Source of the DNA: UBA6197 sp047638075 | Lineage (GTDB): Bacteria; Pseudomonadota; Alphaproteobacteria; Rhodobacterales; Rhodobacteraceae | Assembly: GCF_047638075.1 (NCBI RefSeq) | Contig: NZ_JBLJBV010000028.1 | Coordinates: 1-59,875, forward strand | DNA: 59,875 nucleotides | Direction: 5' to 3' | In this document: piece after piece, positions 25,174 through 33,762 of the stretch | Position numbering within the stretch: the first letter of the stretch is position 1 | Layout of the letters: each line of letters starts with the position of its first letter | Position numbers and translations under genes: made by a program | Notes under the pieces: model-generated | The model's input: only the letters and a program-made list of their open reading frames with translations | Told to the model about the DNA's origin: nothing | The model's database searches: none

Positions 25174-26442
25174 TCAGCCCCGCGCGGCGAGAACCGACGC
25201 CTCAAGGATATCCAACGCCTCGTCAAACACCGTATCCTGGATCGTCAGCGGCGCAAGGAAACGGATCACGTTGCCGTAAACACCGCAGGTCAGCAGGATC
25301 AGGCCGCGTTTCAGCGCCTCTTCGCGGACCCGGTTGGTGAAGGCGGGATTGGGCTCATCCTTGCCGGGCACGTTGAATTCGACCGCGTTCATGAAACCGG
25401 GGCCGCGGATGTCGATGATTTCAGGCACCGCATCACGCAAAGAGGCAAGGCGCTGTTTTAGCCGCCCGCCAAGGCGCATGGCCCGGTCGCATAGTTGTTC
25501 ATCCTCGATCACGTCCAGCACGGCATGGGCTGCCGCCACCGCCAACGGGTTGCCCGCATAAGTGCCGCCCAAGCCACCGGGATTGGGGCTGTCCATGATG
25601 TCGGCGCGACCGGTCACAGCCGAGATCGGCAGACCGCCGCCAAGACCCTTGGCCATGGTCACGATATCGGCGGCAACGCCGTGGTGCTGCATTGCGAACA
25701 ATTTGCCGGTGCGGGCAAAGCCGGTCTGCACCTCATCAGCGATCAGCACGATGCCATGATCGTCGCACAGTTTACGCAGCGTCGTCATGAAGCCCTGCGG
25801 CACCTCGTAAAAGCCGCCTTCGCCCTGCACGGGTTCAATGATGATCGCGGCCACGCGCGAGGGCTCCAGATCGGCCTTGAACAGCCGGTCAAGTGCGGCG
25901 AGCGCGTCTTCGGCCGAAACGCCATGTAGCGGGTTCGGGAAGGGAAGGTGCCAGACATCATTCATCATCGGGCCAAATCCGGCCTTGTAGGGCTGCACCT
26001 TGCCGGTCAGCGACATGCCCAGAAAAGTGCGCCCATGAAAGCCGCCCGCAAAGGCGATGACGGCGGCGCGTTTGGTGTAGTGACGCGCGATTTTAACGGC
26101 GTTTTCAACGGCTTCTGCACCCGTGGTGGCGAAGATGGTTTTTTTGTCGAAGTCACCGGGCAGAAGCGAATTCAGCCGCTCGGCCAGTGCGACGTAGTTT
26201 TCGTAGGGCACAACCTGGTGGCAGGTGTGGGTAAAGCGGTCCAGCTGCGCCTTGACCGCCTCGATCACGCGGGGGTGGCGATGGCCGGTATTGACGACAG
26301 CGATACCGGCGGCAAAGTCGATATAACGGTTGCCCTCTTTATCCCAGATCTCGGAGTTCTCGGCCCGATCTGCGTAGATCTGGGTAAGCACACCGACGCC
26401 TTTGGCGAGGGCGGCATTTTTACGGTCGGTCATTGTGGTCAT
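25174..26442 (-). CDS. gabT: 4-aminobutyrate aminotransferase family (class III, PLP)
   Basis: A 422-residue class III aminotransferase. The PLP lysine is K265 in MAKGLGGGLP, the PLP-contacting aspartate is D236 in IADEVQTGFARTG, and the phosphate region is TTGAEAVENAVKIAR. The closest resemblance is to bacterial GabT, which moves the amino group of GABA to 2-oxoglutarate; delta-amino acids such as ornithine or 5-aminovalerate are alternatives. The start at 26442 has GGGAG eight bases upstream; a very long in-frame extension is rejected. It is divergent from the MerR-XRE-cupin regulator and followed by an Lrp gene. Confidence 0.92.
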   Translation of the reverse strand: MTTMTDRKNAALAKGVGVLTQIYADRAENSEIWDKEGNRYIDFAAGIAVVNTGHRHPRVIEAVKAQLDRFTHTCHQVVPYENYVALAERLNSLLPGDFDKKTIFATTGAEAVENAVKIARHYTKRAAVIAFAGGFHGRTFLGMSLTGKVQPYKAGFGPMMNDVWHLPFPNPLHGVSAEDALAALDRLFKADLEPSRVAAIIIEPVQGEGGFYEVPQGFMTTLRKLCDDHGIVLIADEVQTGFARTGKLFAMQHHGVAADIVTMAKGLGGGLPISAVTGRADIMDSPNPGGLGGTYAGNPLAVAAAHAVLDVIEDEQLCDRAMRLGGRLKQRLASLRDAVPEIIDIRGPGFMNAVEFNVPGKDEPNPAFTNRVREEALKRGLILLTCGVYGNVIRFLAPLTIQDTVFDEALDILEASVLAARG

Positions 26443-26522
26443 GGTTATGCTCCCGATTCGGTCTTTGCATTTTTTCTGCAAGAAATTTCCCGTTCGGGAT
26501 AGCCTATTTTTCGTTTCCCTGC

Positions 26523-26534
26523 CACATATATGTG
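26523..26534. promoter_or_regulatory. Perfect 12-bp palindrome CACATATATGTG, candidate operator
   Basis: The palindrome lies between gabT and the divergent MerR-XRE-cupin gene, 37 bases before the latter's ATG. TTTTCG (26508-26513) and CGAAAA (26542-26547) flank it almost symmetrically. Binding by the adjacent regulator is inferred. Confidence 0.5.
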
Positions 26535-26570
26535 TGGTCTGCGAAAAAGGTTTCACAAAGTAGGTTTCTG

Positions 26571-27389
26571 ATGTCCGATGACCCTGACCCCACCCCTTAT
26601 CGCGTGACCGAGGCGGCGCGCGCGGCAGGGGTGGCCCCTTCGACGGTGCGACTGTGGGAACAACAGGGGCTGATCGCGCCGCTACGGCGGGCATCGGGGC
26701 AGCGGCTTTATTCGGCGGCGGATGTGGCGCAGCTGTGCCGGATCGCGTTTTTGCGCCGTGAGGCGGGGCTGAACCCTGCCGCCATTCGTGCCGCCTTGTT
26801 GCAAGAGGCCGCAGACCCCGCGACGGATCCGGTCCCTGCCCCTGCCCCTGCTGACACATTGGGCGCGCGACTGCGGCAACTGCGGCTTGCACGCGGGGAA
26901 AGGCTGGATCAGATGGCGGAAACGCTGGGTATTTCGGCCTCTGCGTTATCAACGTTGGAACGCACCGGCACGGGGGTCTCGTTCAAGACGCTGGCCGATA
27001 TTGCCCGCCATTATGGCACCACTGTTTCGCTTTTGGCCGGGCAGGATACACCCGGTGGGGCGGTGGTGCGTGACGGGGCGGCACAGGTTTGGCCCATGCC
27101 GGTTGAGGGGGTCCGCGTCGAAGTCCTGGCGCAGGGACGCCGTCAGATGGACTGCCACCGGTTTACGCTTGCGCCCGGCGCGGCCTCGGAGGGCGGATAT
27201 GGCCATGAGGGCGAAGAATTCATCCATGTTCTGGCCGGCCGGTTTCGCCTGACGCTGGATGGGGTGGAAACCCATGACCTTGGCGCAGGCGATTCGGTCT
27301 ATTTCGAAAGCCGCCGCCAACATGCTTGGGCAAATGCAGCCGATGCCGAATGTGTGTTGATCTGGGTGAATACACCGCCCAGTTTTTGA
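26571..27389 (+). CDS. Regulator with MerR helix-turn-helix, XRE helix-turn-helix and cupin domain
   Basis: A 272-residue protein with three domains. Residues 10-75 form a MerR-type winged helix (YRVTEAARAAGVAPSTVRLWEQQGLI). Residues 97-155 form an XRE-type helix-turn-helix (LRQLRLARGERLDQMAETLGI, ASALSTLERTGTG). Residues 185-270 form a cupin with GHEGEEFIHVLAG and histidines H212 and H251. XRE-cupin regulators of polyamine and GABA catabolism are well known; the additional MerR reader is less common. Start ATG 26571 has no strong ribosome site. Divergence from gabT suggests control by a small amine or amino acid bound in the cupin. Confidence 0.88.
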   Translation: MSDDPDPTPYRVTEAARAAGVAPSTVRLWEQQGLIAPLRRASGQRLYSAADVAQLCRIAFLRREAGLNPAAIRAALLQEAADPATDPVPAPAPADTLGARLRQLRLARGERLDQMAETLGISASALSTLERTGTGVSFKTLADIARHYGTTVSLLAGQDTPGGAVVRDGAAQVWPMPVEGVRVEVLAQGRRQMDCHRFTLAPGAASEGGYGHEGEEFIHVLAGRFRLTLDGVETHDLGAGDSVYFESRRQHAWANAADAECVLIWVNTPPSF

Positions 27390-27503
27390 CGCCTCGCGCC
27401 CCGGCGGTTTGGCGCCGGCGGCAAGGCGCGCGCGTATCGCCGGGGTTGCCGCGCGCATCAGTGCAGGGCATAGCGCACCCGACCCGATCAGGAGAATACC
27501 GAA

Positions 27504-27911
27504 ATGACCCGTCTGTTGCCCTTTATCGCGCTGTTATCAATGGCCGCCTGTCAAGATGAGGGCGCAGGCGTTGACCCCCTTGCCGCGCTGCCCACGGGTA
27601 GCCAGTGGCAGGTTGTCAGCGTATCGGGCCAGCCGGTGCCCGAGGGCATCTTCGTCACGATCGAACGGCCAGAGCCTGCGGTGCTGGCCGGAACCTCTGG
27701 GTGCAACCGCTACAGCGCAGCTTTGGCGGCAAAGGATGGCAAGGTCTCGATTGGTGCGCTGGCGGGCACGCGGATGATGTGCCCACCCCCCGCGATGGAA
27801 ACGGAAACGGCGTTTCATTCTGTCATCGGCAGGGTAACGGAGATGCGTCAAACCGGCGAAACGCTGGACCTGCTGGCGGGCGACACGGTGGTGATCAGCG
27901 CCCGGAAGTAA
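27504..27911 (+). CDS. META-domain (HslJ-like) lipoprotein
   Basis: A 135-residue exported protein. The N-terminus has a lipoprotein signal with a lipobox-like SMAAC around residues 12-16. The rest matches the META domain: LPTGSQWQVVSVSGQPV, AGTSGCNRYSAAL and GTRMMCPPPAMETETAFHSVI, including the paired cysteines. HslJ-type proteins are envelope proteins induced by heat or linked to novobiocin resistance, without a defined biochemical role. AGGAGA precedes the ATG. Its 3' end overlaps the end of putR on the other strand by 17 bases. Confidence 0.88.
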   Translation: MTRLLPFIALLSMAACQDEGAGVDPLAALPTGSQWQVVSVSGQPVPEGIFVTIERPEPAVLAGTSGCNRYSAALAAKDGKVSIGALAGTRMMCPPPAMETETAFHSVIGRVTEMRQTGETLDLLAGDTVVISARK

Positions 27912-28407
27912 GGCTCGCGGGCAGCACTGTGACCGGCCCCGCATCCTTGACCGTGTCCATCGCCACATAGGTCGAGGTGGCGGTGACATGCGGCAGGGTT
28001 GATATCCGTTCCCCCATCACCCGGCGATAATCAGAAATATCGCCGGTGCGCACCTTCAGCAAATAGTCAAAGCCGCCGGCGATCATGTGGCATTCCTCAA
28101 TTTCAGGAATGGCACGCACCGCACGGTTGAAGGCTTGCAAGGCGGCTTCGCGGGTGTCTTGCAGGCGCACCTCGACAAAGGCGATATGCGCCAGCCCCAT
28201 GCGGATCGGATTCAGCACCGCCCGGTAGCCTGAAATCACGCCGCTTTCCTCAAGCCGTTTGACCCGCGCCTGCACGGGCGATTTGGTCAACCCGACGCGG
28301 GCGGCAAGTTCGGTGATCGGCATCCGGCCATCCCCCGCCAGCGCGGCCAGAATCGCCGCATCATAGCGGTCAAGATCAGGTGCCTTTTCTGACGGGTCAT
28401 TTGGCAT
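27895..28407 (-). CDS. putR: Lrp/AsnC-family activator of putA
   Basis: A 170-residue Lrp-type regulator with helix-turn-helix LDRYDAAILAALAGDGRMPI and LTKSPVQARVKRLEESGVI, then a RAM domain containing IEECHMIAGGFDYLLKVRT. It is divergent from putA with a 103-base shared region, the arrangement known for PutR in alphaproteobacteria, where proline-bound PutR activates putA. GGAGCAATTCAT precedes the ATG at 28407; a far longer frame runs antisense through putA and is rejected. Confidence 0.93.
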   Translation of the reverse strand: MPNDPSEKAPDLDRYDAAILAALAGDGRMPITELAARVGLTKSPVQARVKRLEESGVISGYRAVLNPIRMGLAHIAFVEVRLQDTREAALQAFNRAVRAIPEIEECHMIAGGFDYLLKVRTGDISDYRRVMGERISTLPHVTATSTYVAMDTVKDAGPVTVLPASLTSGR

Positions 28408-28510
28408 ATGAATTGCTCCGTTTTCAGTCTTATCGCCTGCATTATCACAATAATCAGGAAATATGCCTGTGATATTCCCGCTATCATGCGTCAAACGCAA
28501 GGAGCGCGCA

Positions 28511-31500
28511 ATGAACACTCTGTGGCAAGCCATCGAAACCGGAAACCTGCAACCCGAAGCGCCGCTGCTGCGCACGCTGACTGCGGGGGCGGCGCTGGAC
28601 GCTGCGGCGCGCACGCGTATCACCGCGCGCGGCGCGGACCTTGTGCGCCAGATCCGCGCCGATGCCAAACCGGGGCTGATGGAGGTGTTCCTGTCGGAAT
28701 ACGGGCTTTCCACCGAAGAGGGCATTGCGCTGATGTGTCTGGCCGAGGCCCTGCTGCGGGTGCCTGACGCCGAAACCATGGATGCGCTGATCGAAGACAA
28801 GATCGCCCCGTCAAACTGGGGGCGGCACTTGGGCAAATCGGCCTCCAGCCTGGTCAATGCCTCGACCTGGGCGCTGATGCTGACGGGCCGCGTGCTTGAG
28901 GACAAGGAACCCGGTGTGGTCGGCCATCTGCGCGCCGCCGTGCGCCGTCTGGGCGAGCCGGTAATCCGCGTCGCCGTGGGCCGCGCGATGAAGGAAATGG
29001 GCCGCCAGTTCGTGCTGGGCGAAACCATCACCGCCGCCATGTCACGCGCCGAAAAGCGCGAAGCCGAGGGCTATAGCTACAGCTATGACATGCTGGGCGA
29101 GGCGGCGAAAACCGCGCATGATGCCAGCCGCTACGAGGCCAGCTATGCCGCCGCGATCACCTCTATTGCCAAGGGCTGCAAGGGCAGCGATGTGCGCGCG
29201 AACCCCGGCATCTCAGTCAAGCTGTCGGCGCTGCATCCACGCTACGAGGTGGCGCAAGAGGCCCGCGTGATGGCCGAACTGGTGCCGGTGGTGCGGCGTC
29301 TGGCGCGGATGGCCGCAAAGGCCGGGATGGGCTTCAACATCGACGCCGAAGAGGCGGACCGACTGGTCCTGTCGCTGAAGGTGATCGGGGCGGTGCTGGC
29401 GGACCCTGACCTGAAGGGCTGGGACGGATTCGGCGTCGTGGTGCAGGCCTACGGGCGGCGCGCGGGCGCGGTGATCGACTGGCTTCATGCCACCGCCAAA
29501 CGGCTGGATCGGCGGATCATGGTGCGGCTGGTCAAGGGCGCCTATTGGGACGCCGAAATCAAGCGCGCCCAGGTGCTGGGGCTTGAGGATTTTCCGGTGT
29601 TCACCCGCAAGGTTTCAACCGATGTCAGCTATATCGCCAATGCGCGCAAACTGCTGGGCATGACCGACCGGATCTATCCGCAATTTGCCACCCATAACGC
29701 CCATACCGTCGCCGCCGTGCTGGATATGGCCAGCGGCCAACCCTATGAGTTTCAGCGCCTTCACGGCATGGGCGAACGGCTGCACGACATCGTTCTAAAG
29801 GCCGAAAAGACCCGCTGCCGGATCTATGCCCCGGTCGGCGCGCACCGCGATTTGCTGGCGTATCTTGTACGGCGACTGTTGGAAAACGGCGCCAACTCCA
29901 GCTTTGTCAACCAGATCGTCGATGAGGAAGTGCCCCCCGAGGTTGTGGCCGCCTGCCCGCTGACCGCTGTCGAGGCAATGAACGATCCGGTCAACCCGCA
30001 ACTGGCCCGCCCGGCCGCGCTGTTCGCGCCCGAACGGCCCAACAGCATCGGGTTTGACCTGACCGATACCGCCACCCTTGCCACGATCGACGCCGCCCGC
30101 ACGCCCGTTACCGCCGAAGCGGCCCCCCTGATCGCGGGCAAGGCGCAACCACTGGACGGCCAGCCGGTGCAAAACCCCGCCACGGGCGAAGTGGTTGGCA
30201 CCGTCCACCCCGCTAGCGCCGAAGATGTGGCGACAGCACTTGCCGCCGCCAAACCATGGGATGCGCCCGCGTCTGACCGTGCTGCAATCCTGAACCGCGC
30301 CGCCGATCTTTACGAGGCCGACTTTGGCCCGATCTTCGCCCTTCTGGCGCGTGAGGCCGGCAAAACCCAGGCCGATGCCGTGGGCGAATTGCGCGAAGCC
30401 GTCGATTTCCTGCGCTACTATGCCGCCGGCGCCACCGCGCTGAGCGCGCCGCCACGCGGGGTTTTCACCTGCATCAGCCCGTGGAACTTTCCTCTGGCCA
30501 TTTTCTCGGGCCAGATCGCAGCGGCGCTTGCAGCGGGCAATGCCGTGCTGGCAAAACCGGCTGAACAGACACCGCTGATTGCCGCCCATGCGGTGCGGTT
30601 GATGCACCGCGCGGGCGTGCCCGCGACCGCGCTGCAACTACTGCCCGGCGATGGCGCAACCGTAGGCGCCGCGCTGACGTCAGACGCACGGGTAAACGGC
30701 GTGGCCTTCACCGGCTCGACCGACACAGCACAGGCGATCCGCCGCGCGATGGTGCGCACAATGGCCCCCGACGCGCCACTGATCGCGGAAACCGGCGGGC
30801 TGAACGCGATGATCGTCGACAGCACCGCGCTGCCGGAACAGGCGGTGCGCGATATCGTCGCCTCGGCGTTCCAATCGGCTGGCCAACGGTGTTCGGCGCT
30901 GCGGTGTCTTTATGTTCAGGACGACATCGCCCCGCATCTGACTGAAATGCTGTTCGGTGCGATGGATGAGCTGACCCTGGGCGACCCTTGGGCGCTGACC
31001 ACCGACGTGGGCCCGGTAATCGACACTGACGCTCATGCCACCATTGCCGCCCACATTGCCGCCGCCGACAGCGATCAGCGGCTGCTGAAGGAACTGCCCC
31101 GCCCCGACTCTGGCCCCCTTACGGCAGGTCATTTCATCGCCCCCACCGTGATCCAGGTCGCCGGCATTCAGGATCTGAAACGCGAAGTATTCGGCCCGGT
31201 GCTGCATCTGGCCACCTTCAAGGCCGAAGATCTGGGCAAAGTCATCGCTGACATCAACGCTACCGGCTACGGGCTGACCTTCGGGCTGCATTCGCGCATC
31301 GACAACCGCGTCGAAGAGGTGACCGAGGCGCTGCATGTCGGCAACCTTTACGTCAACCGCAACCAGATTGGAGCAGTAGTTGGCAGCCAACCCTTTGGCG
31401 GCGAAGGTCTTTCTGGCACCGGGCCAAAGGCGGGCGGGCCCAACTACCTGCCCCGCTTCACGGCGCCCGAACCGGTCAGCACCGCCGCCGCAGACACCGC

Positions 31501-31957
31501 CACCGCCGATGAGACGCAGGTTCAGGCCGCGCTGAACGCGGCACCACCGCCCCCCGCCCCGGCTGCCGCCCATAGCCTGCCCGGCCCCACCGGCGAATCG
31601 AACCGCCTGACCAGCCATGCGCGCGATCCGATCCTGTGCATGGGCCCAGGGCCCGAGGCCACTGCCGCCCAGATCGGCGCCGTCACCACCCTTGGAGGGC
31701 GCGGGGTCGCCAGCAACGGCGCGCTCTCGCCCGACGCTCTGTCCCGGCTGACCGGCTTTTCCGGCGTCCTTTACTGGGGGCCAGAGGCGCAGGCGCGCAC
31801 CTATGCGCAGGCGCTGGCTACGCGGCAAGGCCCGATCATCCCACTCATCGGCGCCACACCCGACCGCGCCCATATCATGCATGAACGGCATATCTGCATC
31901 GACACAACTGCCTCGGGCGGCAATGCCGCACTTCTGGCAGGGGCAGGCACTGCCTAA
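28511..31957 (+). CDS. putA: Bifunctional proline dehydrogenase / P5C dehydrogenase PutA
   Basis: A 1148-residue two-enzyme protein oxidising proline to glutamate. The FAD-dependent proline dehydrogenase barrel spans roughly residues 80-470 (MVRLVKGAYWDAEIKRAQVLG, then QFATHNAHT). The NAD-dependent P5C dehydrogenase spans about 540-990 (CISPWNFPLAIFSGQ, AETGGLNAMIVDSTAL, catalytic Cys in SAGQRCSALR). A C-terminal segment after about 1000 contains a proline-alanine linker and an ALDH-superfamily-like domain, as in long type B PutA. The DNA-binding ribbon-helix-helix domain is absent, which fits regulation by PutR. AAGGAGCGCGCA precedes the ATG. Confidence 0.95.
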   Translation: MNTLWQAIETGNLQPEAPLLRTLTAGAALDAAARTRITARGADLVRQIRADAKPGLMEVFLSEYGLSTEEGIALMCLAEALLRVPDAETMDALIEDKIAPSNWGRHLGKSASSLVNASTWALMLTGRVLEDKEPGVVGHLRAAVRRLGEPVIRVAVGRAMKEMGRQFVLGETITAAMSRAEKREAEGYSYSYDMLGEAAKTAHDASRYEASYAAAITSIAKGCKGSDVRANPGISVKLSALHPRYEVAQEARVMAELVPVVRRLARMAAKAGMGFNIDAEEADRLVLSLKVIGAVLADPDLKGWDGFGVVVQAYGRRAGAVIDWLHATAKRLDRRIMVRLVKGAYWDAEIKRAQVLGLEDFPVFTRKVSTDVSYIANARKLLGMTDRIYPQFATHNAHTVAAVLDMASGQPYEFQRLHGMGERLHDIVLKAEKTRCRIYAPVGAHRDLLAYLVRRLLENGANSSFVNQIVDEEVPPEVVAACPLTAVEAMNDPVNPQLARPAALFAPERPNSIGFDLTDTATLATIDAARTPVTAEAAPLIAGKAQPLDGQPVQNPATGEVVGTVHPASAEDVATALAAAKPWDAPASDRAAILNRAADLYEADFGPIFALLAREAGKTQADAVGELREAVDFLRYYAAGATALSAPPRGVFTCISPWNFPLAIFSGQIAAALAAGNAVLAKPAEQTPLIAAHAVRLMHRAGVPATALQLLPGDGATVGAALTSDARVNGVAFTGSTDTAQAIRRAMVRTMAPDAPLIAETGGLNAMIVDSTALPEQAVRDIVASAFQSAGQRCSALRCLYVQDDIAPHLTEMLFGAMDELTLGDPWALTTDVGPVIDTDAHATIAAHIAAADSDQRLLKELPRPDSGPLTAGHFIAPTVIQVAGIQDLKREVFGPVLHLATFKAEDLGKVIADINATGYGLTFGLHSRIDNRVEEVTEALHVGNLYVNRNQIGAVVGSQPFGGEGLSGTGPKAGGPNYLPRFTAPEPVSTAAADTATADETQVQAALNAAPPPPAPAAAHSLPGPTGESNRLTSHARDPILCMGPGPEATAAQIGAVTTLGGRGVASNGALSPDALSRLTGFSGVLYWGPEAQARTYAQALATRQGPIIPLIGATPDRAHIMHERHICIDTTASGGNAALLAGAGTA

Positions 31958-31976
31958 GCCCACCTTGACGCCACGC

Positions 31977-32015
31977 CGCGGATCGGAAACTGTCGCGCCA
32001 TGTTTCCGATCCGCG
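31977..32015 (+). promoter_or_regulatory. 14-bp perfect inverted repeat over the rhomboid start codon
   Basis: CGCGGATCGGAAAC (31977-31990) pairs with GTTTCCGATCCGCG (32002-32015), with an 11-base loop. The ATG of the rhomboid gene is at 32000-32002, at the junction of loop and right arm, and the only purine-rich site (CGGAAAC) is in the left arm. A folded message would hide both. There is no T-run, so it is not a classical putA terminator. Confidence 0.7.
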
Positions 32016-32728
32016 ATCATAACCCGTCCAAGGGCACGCCCTTTGTCACCTGGGCGCTCATCACACTGAACGTGGTGGTGTTCGGGCTGACCGTGCCTTG
32101 GGGTGGCCATCCAGGCACGCTTTGGGAATACTGGGCACTTTACCCGGCAGCAGTAACCCATGGCGTCTACTTGCACGGGTTGGTCACACATATGTTCTTG
32201 CACGCGGGCCTTCTGCATCTTGCAGGAAACATGCTGTTTCTATGGATATTCGGCGACAATCTGGAGGAGCACCTGGGCCATCTGGGCTTTGGCGCATTCT
32301 ATCTGTTGGGTGGTCTTGCGGCCGCTTTCGCACAAATCGCCGCCGATCCCGGATCAGGCGTGCCGATGGTCGGGGCCTCTGGCGCGATTGCAGCAGTCAT
32401 GGGGGGCTATCTGCTTCTCTTTCCACGGGCGCGGGTCGATGTTCTGTTCATCTTCATCATTTTCTTCCGGATATTTCCGGTGCCGGCATGGTTGGTCTTG
32501 GGCGTATGGCTCGGCATCCAGGTGCTCAATGGCAGCACAGCTGGTATCACGGACGGAGTCGCCTATTGGGCACATGCGGGCGGCTTTGGTGCCGGCGTGC
32601 TGATGACGATCCCGGTTTGGCTGAAACACGGCGGCACAGCCTATTGGGGGCGCACACATGGCCGCCCCTCGCATCCTGGAAAAGAGTATACCCGCACAAA
32701 CATACCGGTCGTGCGCAGGCGCCGCTGA
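32000..32728 (+). CDS. Rhomboid-family intramembrane serine protease
   Basis: A 242-residue inner-membrane protease with about six hydrophobic helices. The catalytic serine is S127 in GASGAIAAVMG, the catalytic histidine is H192 in YWAHAGGFGAG, and the helix-2 motif HLAGNMLFLW supplies H73 and N77, all as in active rhomboids. A basic C-terminal tail (RTNIPVVRRRR) is cytoplasmic by prediction. The ATG coincides with a strong potential hairpin and there is no free ribosome binding site. The gene is 42 bases downstream of putA, in the same direction, probably read-through or with its own promoter. Confidence 0.92.
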   Translation: MFPIRDHNPSKGTPFVTWALITLNVVVFGLTVPWGGHPGTLWEYWALYPAAVTHGVYLHGLVTHMFLHAGLLHLAGNMLFLWIFGDNLEEHLGHLGFGAFYLLGGLAAAFAQIAADPGSGVPMVGASGAIAAVMGGYLLLFPRARVDVLFIFIIFFRIFPVPAWLVLGVWLGIQVLNGSTAGITDGVAYWAHAGGFGAGVLMTIPVWLKHGGTAYWGRTHGRPSHPGKEYTRTNIPVVRRRR

Positions 32729-32734
32729 TCGGGC

Positions 32735-32802
32735 TTTTTTTTGGCCAAAATACTCTGGGGGGTGAATGGGCCGCAAGGCCCAGAGGGGGGCAAAGCCCCC
32801 CT
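32735..32802 (-). repeat. Hairpin plus dispersed GAGTATTT...CCAA motif, copy B
   Basis: On the minus strand AGGGGGGC/GCCCCCCT (32802-32784) forms a hairpin with an AAA-size loop. It is followed after a GGGCC/GGCCC mini-stem by CCCCAGAGTATTTTGGCCA and an A-run (T-run on plus, 32735-32742). It sits between the convergent rhomboid and suhB ends and may terminate both. Confidence 0.7.
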
Positions 32803-32805
32803 CCC

Positions 32806-33597
32806 TTATGCCGGCTCGCGCAGCACTTTGCACAGCGGCGCAAACAGCTCGGCATTCGCCGCGATCACCGCCCCCGAGGCGAGCATATCGCGCCCCTCGC
32901 GAACCGGACCGACAAAGCCGCCCGCCTCTTTGACAATGACCAGACCGGCGGCCATATCCCAGGCGTTCAGCCCGCGTTCCCAATAGCCGTCATAACGGCC
33001 AGCGGCCACATAGGCCAAATCCAGCGCCGCCGCGCCCCAGCGTCGCACCCCGGCACAAACCGGCATCAGCCGGGCCAGATCCTGCAACGTCGCCGGCAGC
33101 GTCGGGCGCCCGGCAAAGGGCACGCCAGTCGCAAAAATCGCGTCAATCATGTTGCGACGCCCTGAAACCCGCAGACGGGTTTCGTTCATGAAGGCACCAA
33201 GCCCCTTCTCGGCGTAGAACATCTCATCCTTGGCGGCATCGAACACCACACCTGCCACGATCTCGCCCTTGTGCTCCAGCGCGATCGAGACCGCCCAATG
33301 CGGCAACCCGTGCAAGAAGTTCGTGGTGCCGTCCAGCGGATCGACGATCCAGCGGCGGGTCGGGTCTTCGCCTTCACCCTCGCCGGTTTCTTCCCCCAGC
33401 CAGCCATAGGACGGGCGCGCGGTGCGCAGATCATCCTTGATGATGCGTTCGGCCTCGCGGTCGGCCTTGGACACAAAGTCCCCCGGCCCTTTCGACGAGA
33501 CCTGAAGGTTTTCCACCTCGCGGAAGTCTTTTACGAGCGAGCGGCCCGCCCGTCGGGCAGCCTTGATCATCAGGTTGAGGTTTGCGCTACCTTGCAT
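32806..33597 (-). CDS. suhB: Inositol monophosphatase family protein (SuhB-like)
   Basis: A 263-residue magnesium-dependent phosphatase. Metal-binding motifs are GEETGEGEG (E of the GEE), WIVDPLDGTTNFLHG, and WDMAAGLVIVKEAGG, all in the expected order. SuhB proteins hydrolyse inositol phosphate in vitro and in enterobacteria also join ribosomal RNA antitermination complexes; which role applies here is unknown. GAAGGAGCCCCCGG precedes the ATG. It is a single gene, flanked on both sides by copies of the dispersed hairpin-motif element. Confidence 0.93.
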   Translation of the reverse strand: MQGSANLNLMIKAARRAGRSLVKDFREVENLQVSSKGPGDFVSKADREAERIIKDDLRTARPSYGWLGEETGEGEGEDPTRRWIVDPLDGTTNFLHGLPHWAVSIALEHKGEIVAGVVFDAAKDEMFYAEKGLGAFMNETRLRVSGRRNMIDAIFATGVPFAGRPTLPATLQDLARLMPVCAGVRRWGAAALDLAYVAAGRYDGYWERGLNAWDMAAGLVIVKEAGGFVGPVREGRDMLASGAVIAANAELFAPLCKVLREPA

Positions 33598-33684
33598 CCG
33601 GGGGCTCCTTCACGGTCAGGCGCTGGCTATACGCGGGCGGGCGTGGGAATCCAAGAGGTTTGCGCACTGGGCGAGCCGCCAGAC

Positions 33685-33760
33685 GGGGGGCTGTCTGCCC
33701 CCCAAGCCGCTTTTTTTCAAAAAGCGCCCCCCCCCGAGAGTATTTTTGCCAAAAAAAAGC
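33685..33760 (+). repeat. Double hairpin plus dispersed GAGTATTT...CCAA motif, copy C
   Basis: GGGGGGC/GCCCCCC (33685-33703, loop TGTCT) is followed by a second hairpin CGCTTTTT/AAAAAGCG (33708-33726). Then C-run-GAGAGTATTTTTGCCA and an A-run follow, up to the metR stop. Read on the minus strand the T-rich arms could terminate metR; the motif itself points the other way. Confidence 0.7.
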
Positions 33761-33762
33761 GA

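Noticed and set aside
26443..26952. 170-codon N-terminal extension of gabT
   Set aside because: It lies antisense to the MerR-XRE-cupin gene and GabT proteins begin near the ATG at 26442.
30680..32218. 512-codon open frame on the minus strand opposite putA
   Set aside because: Antisense shadow of PutA and the rhomboid gene; composition is glycine and arginine-rich with no family motif.
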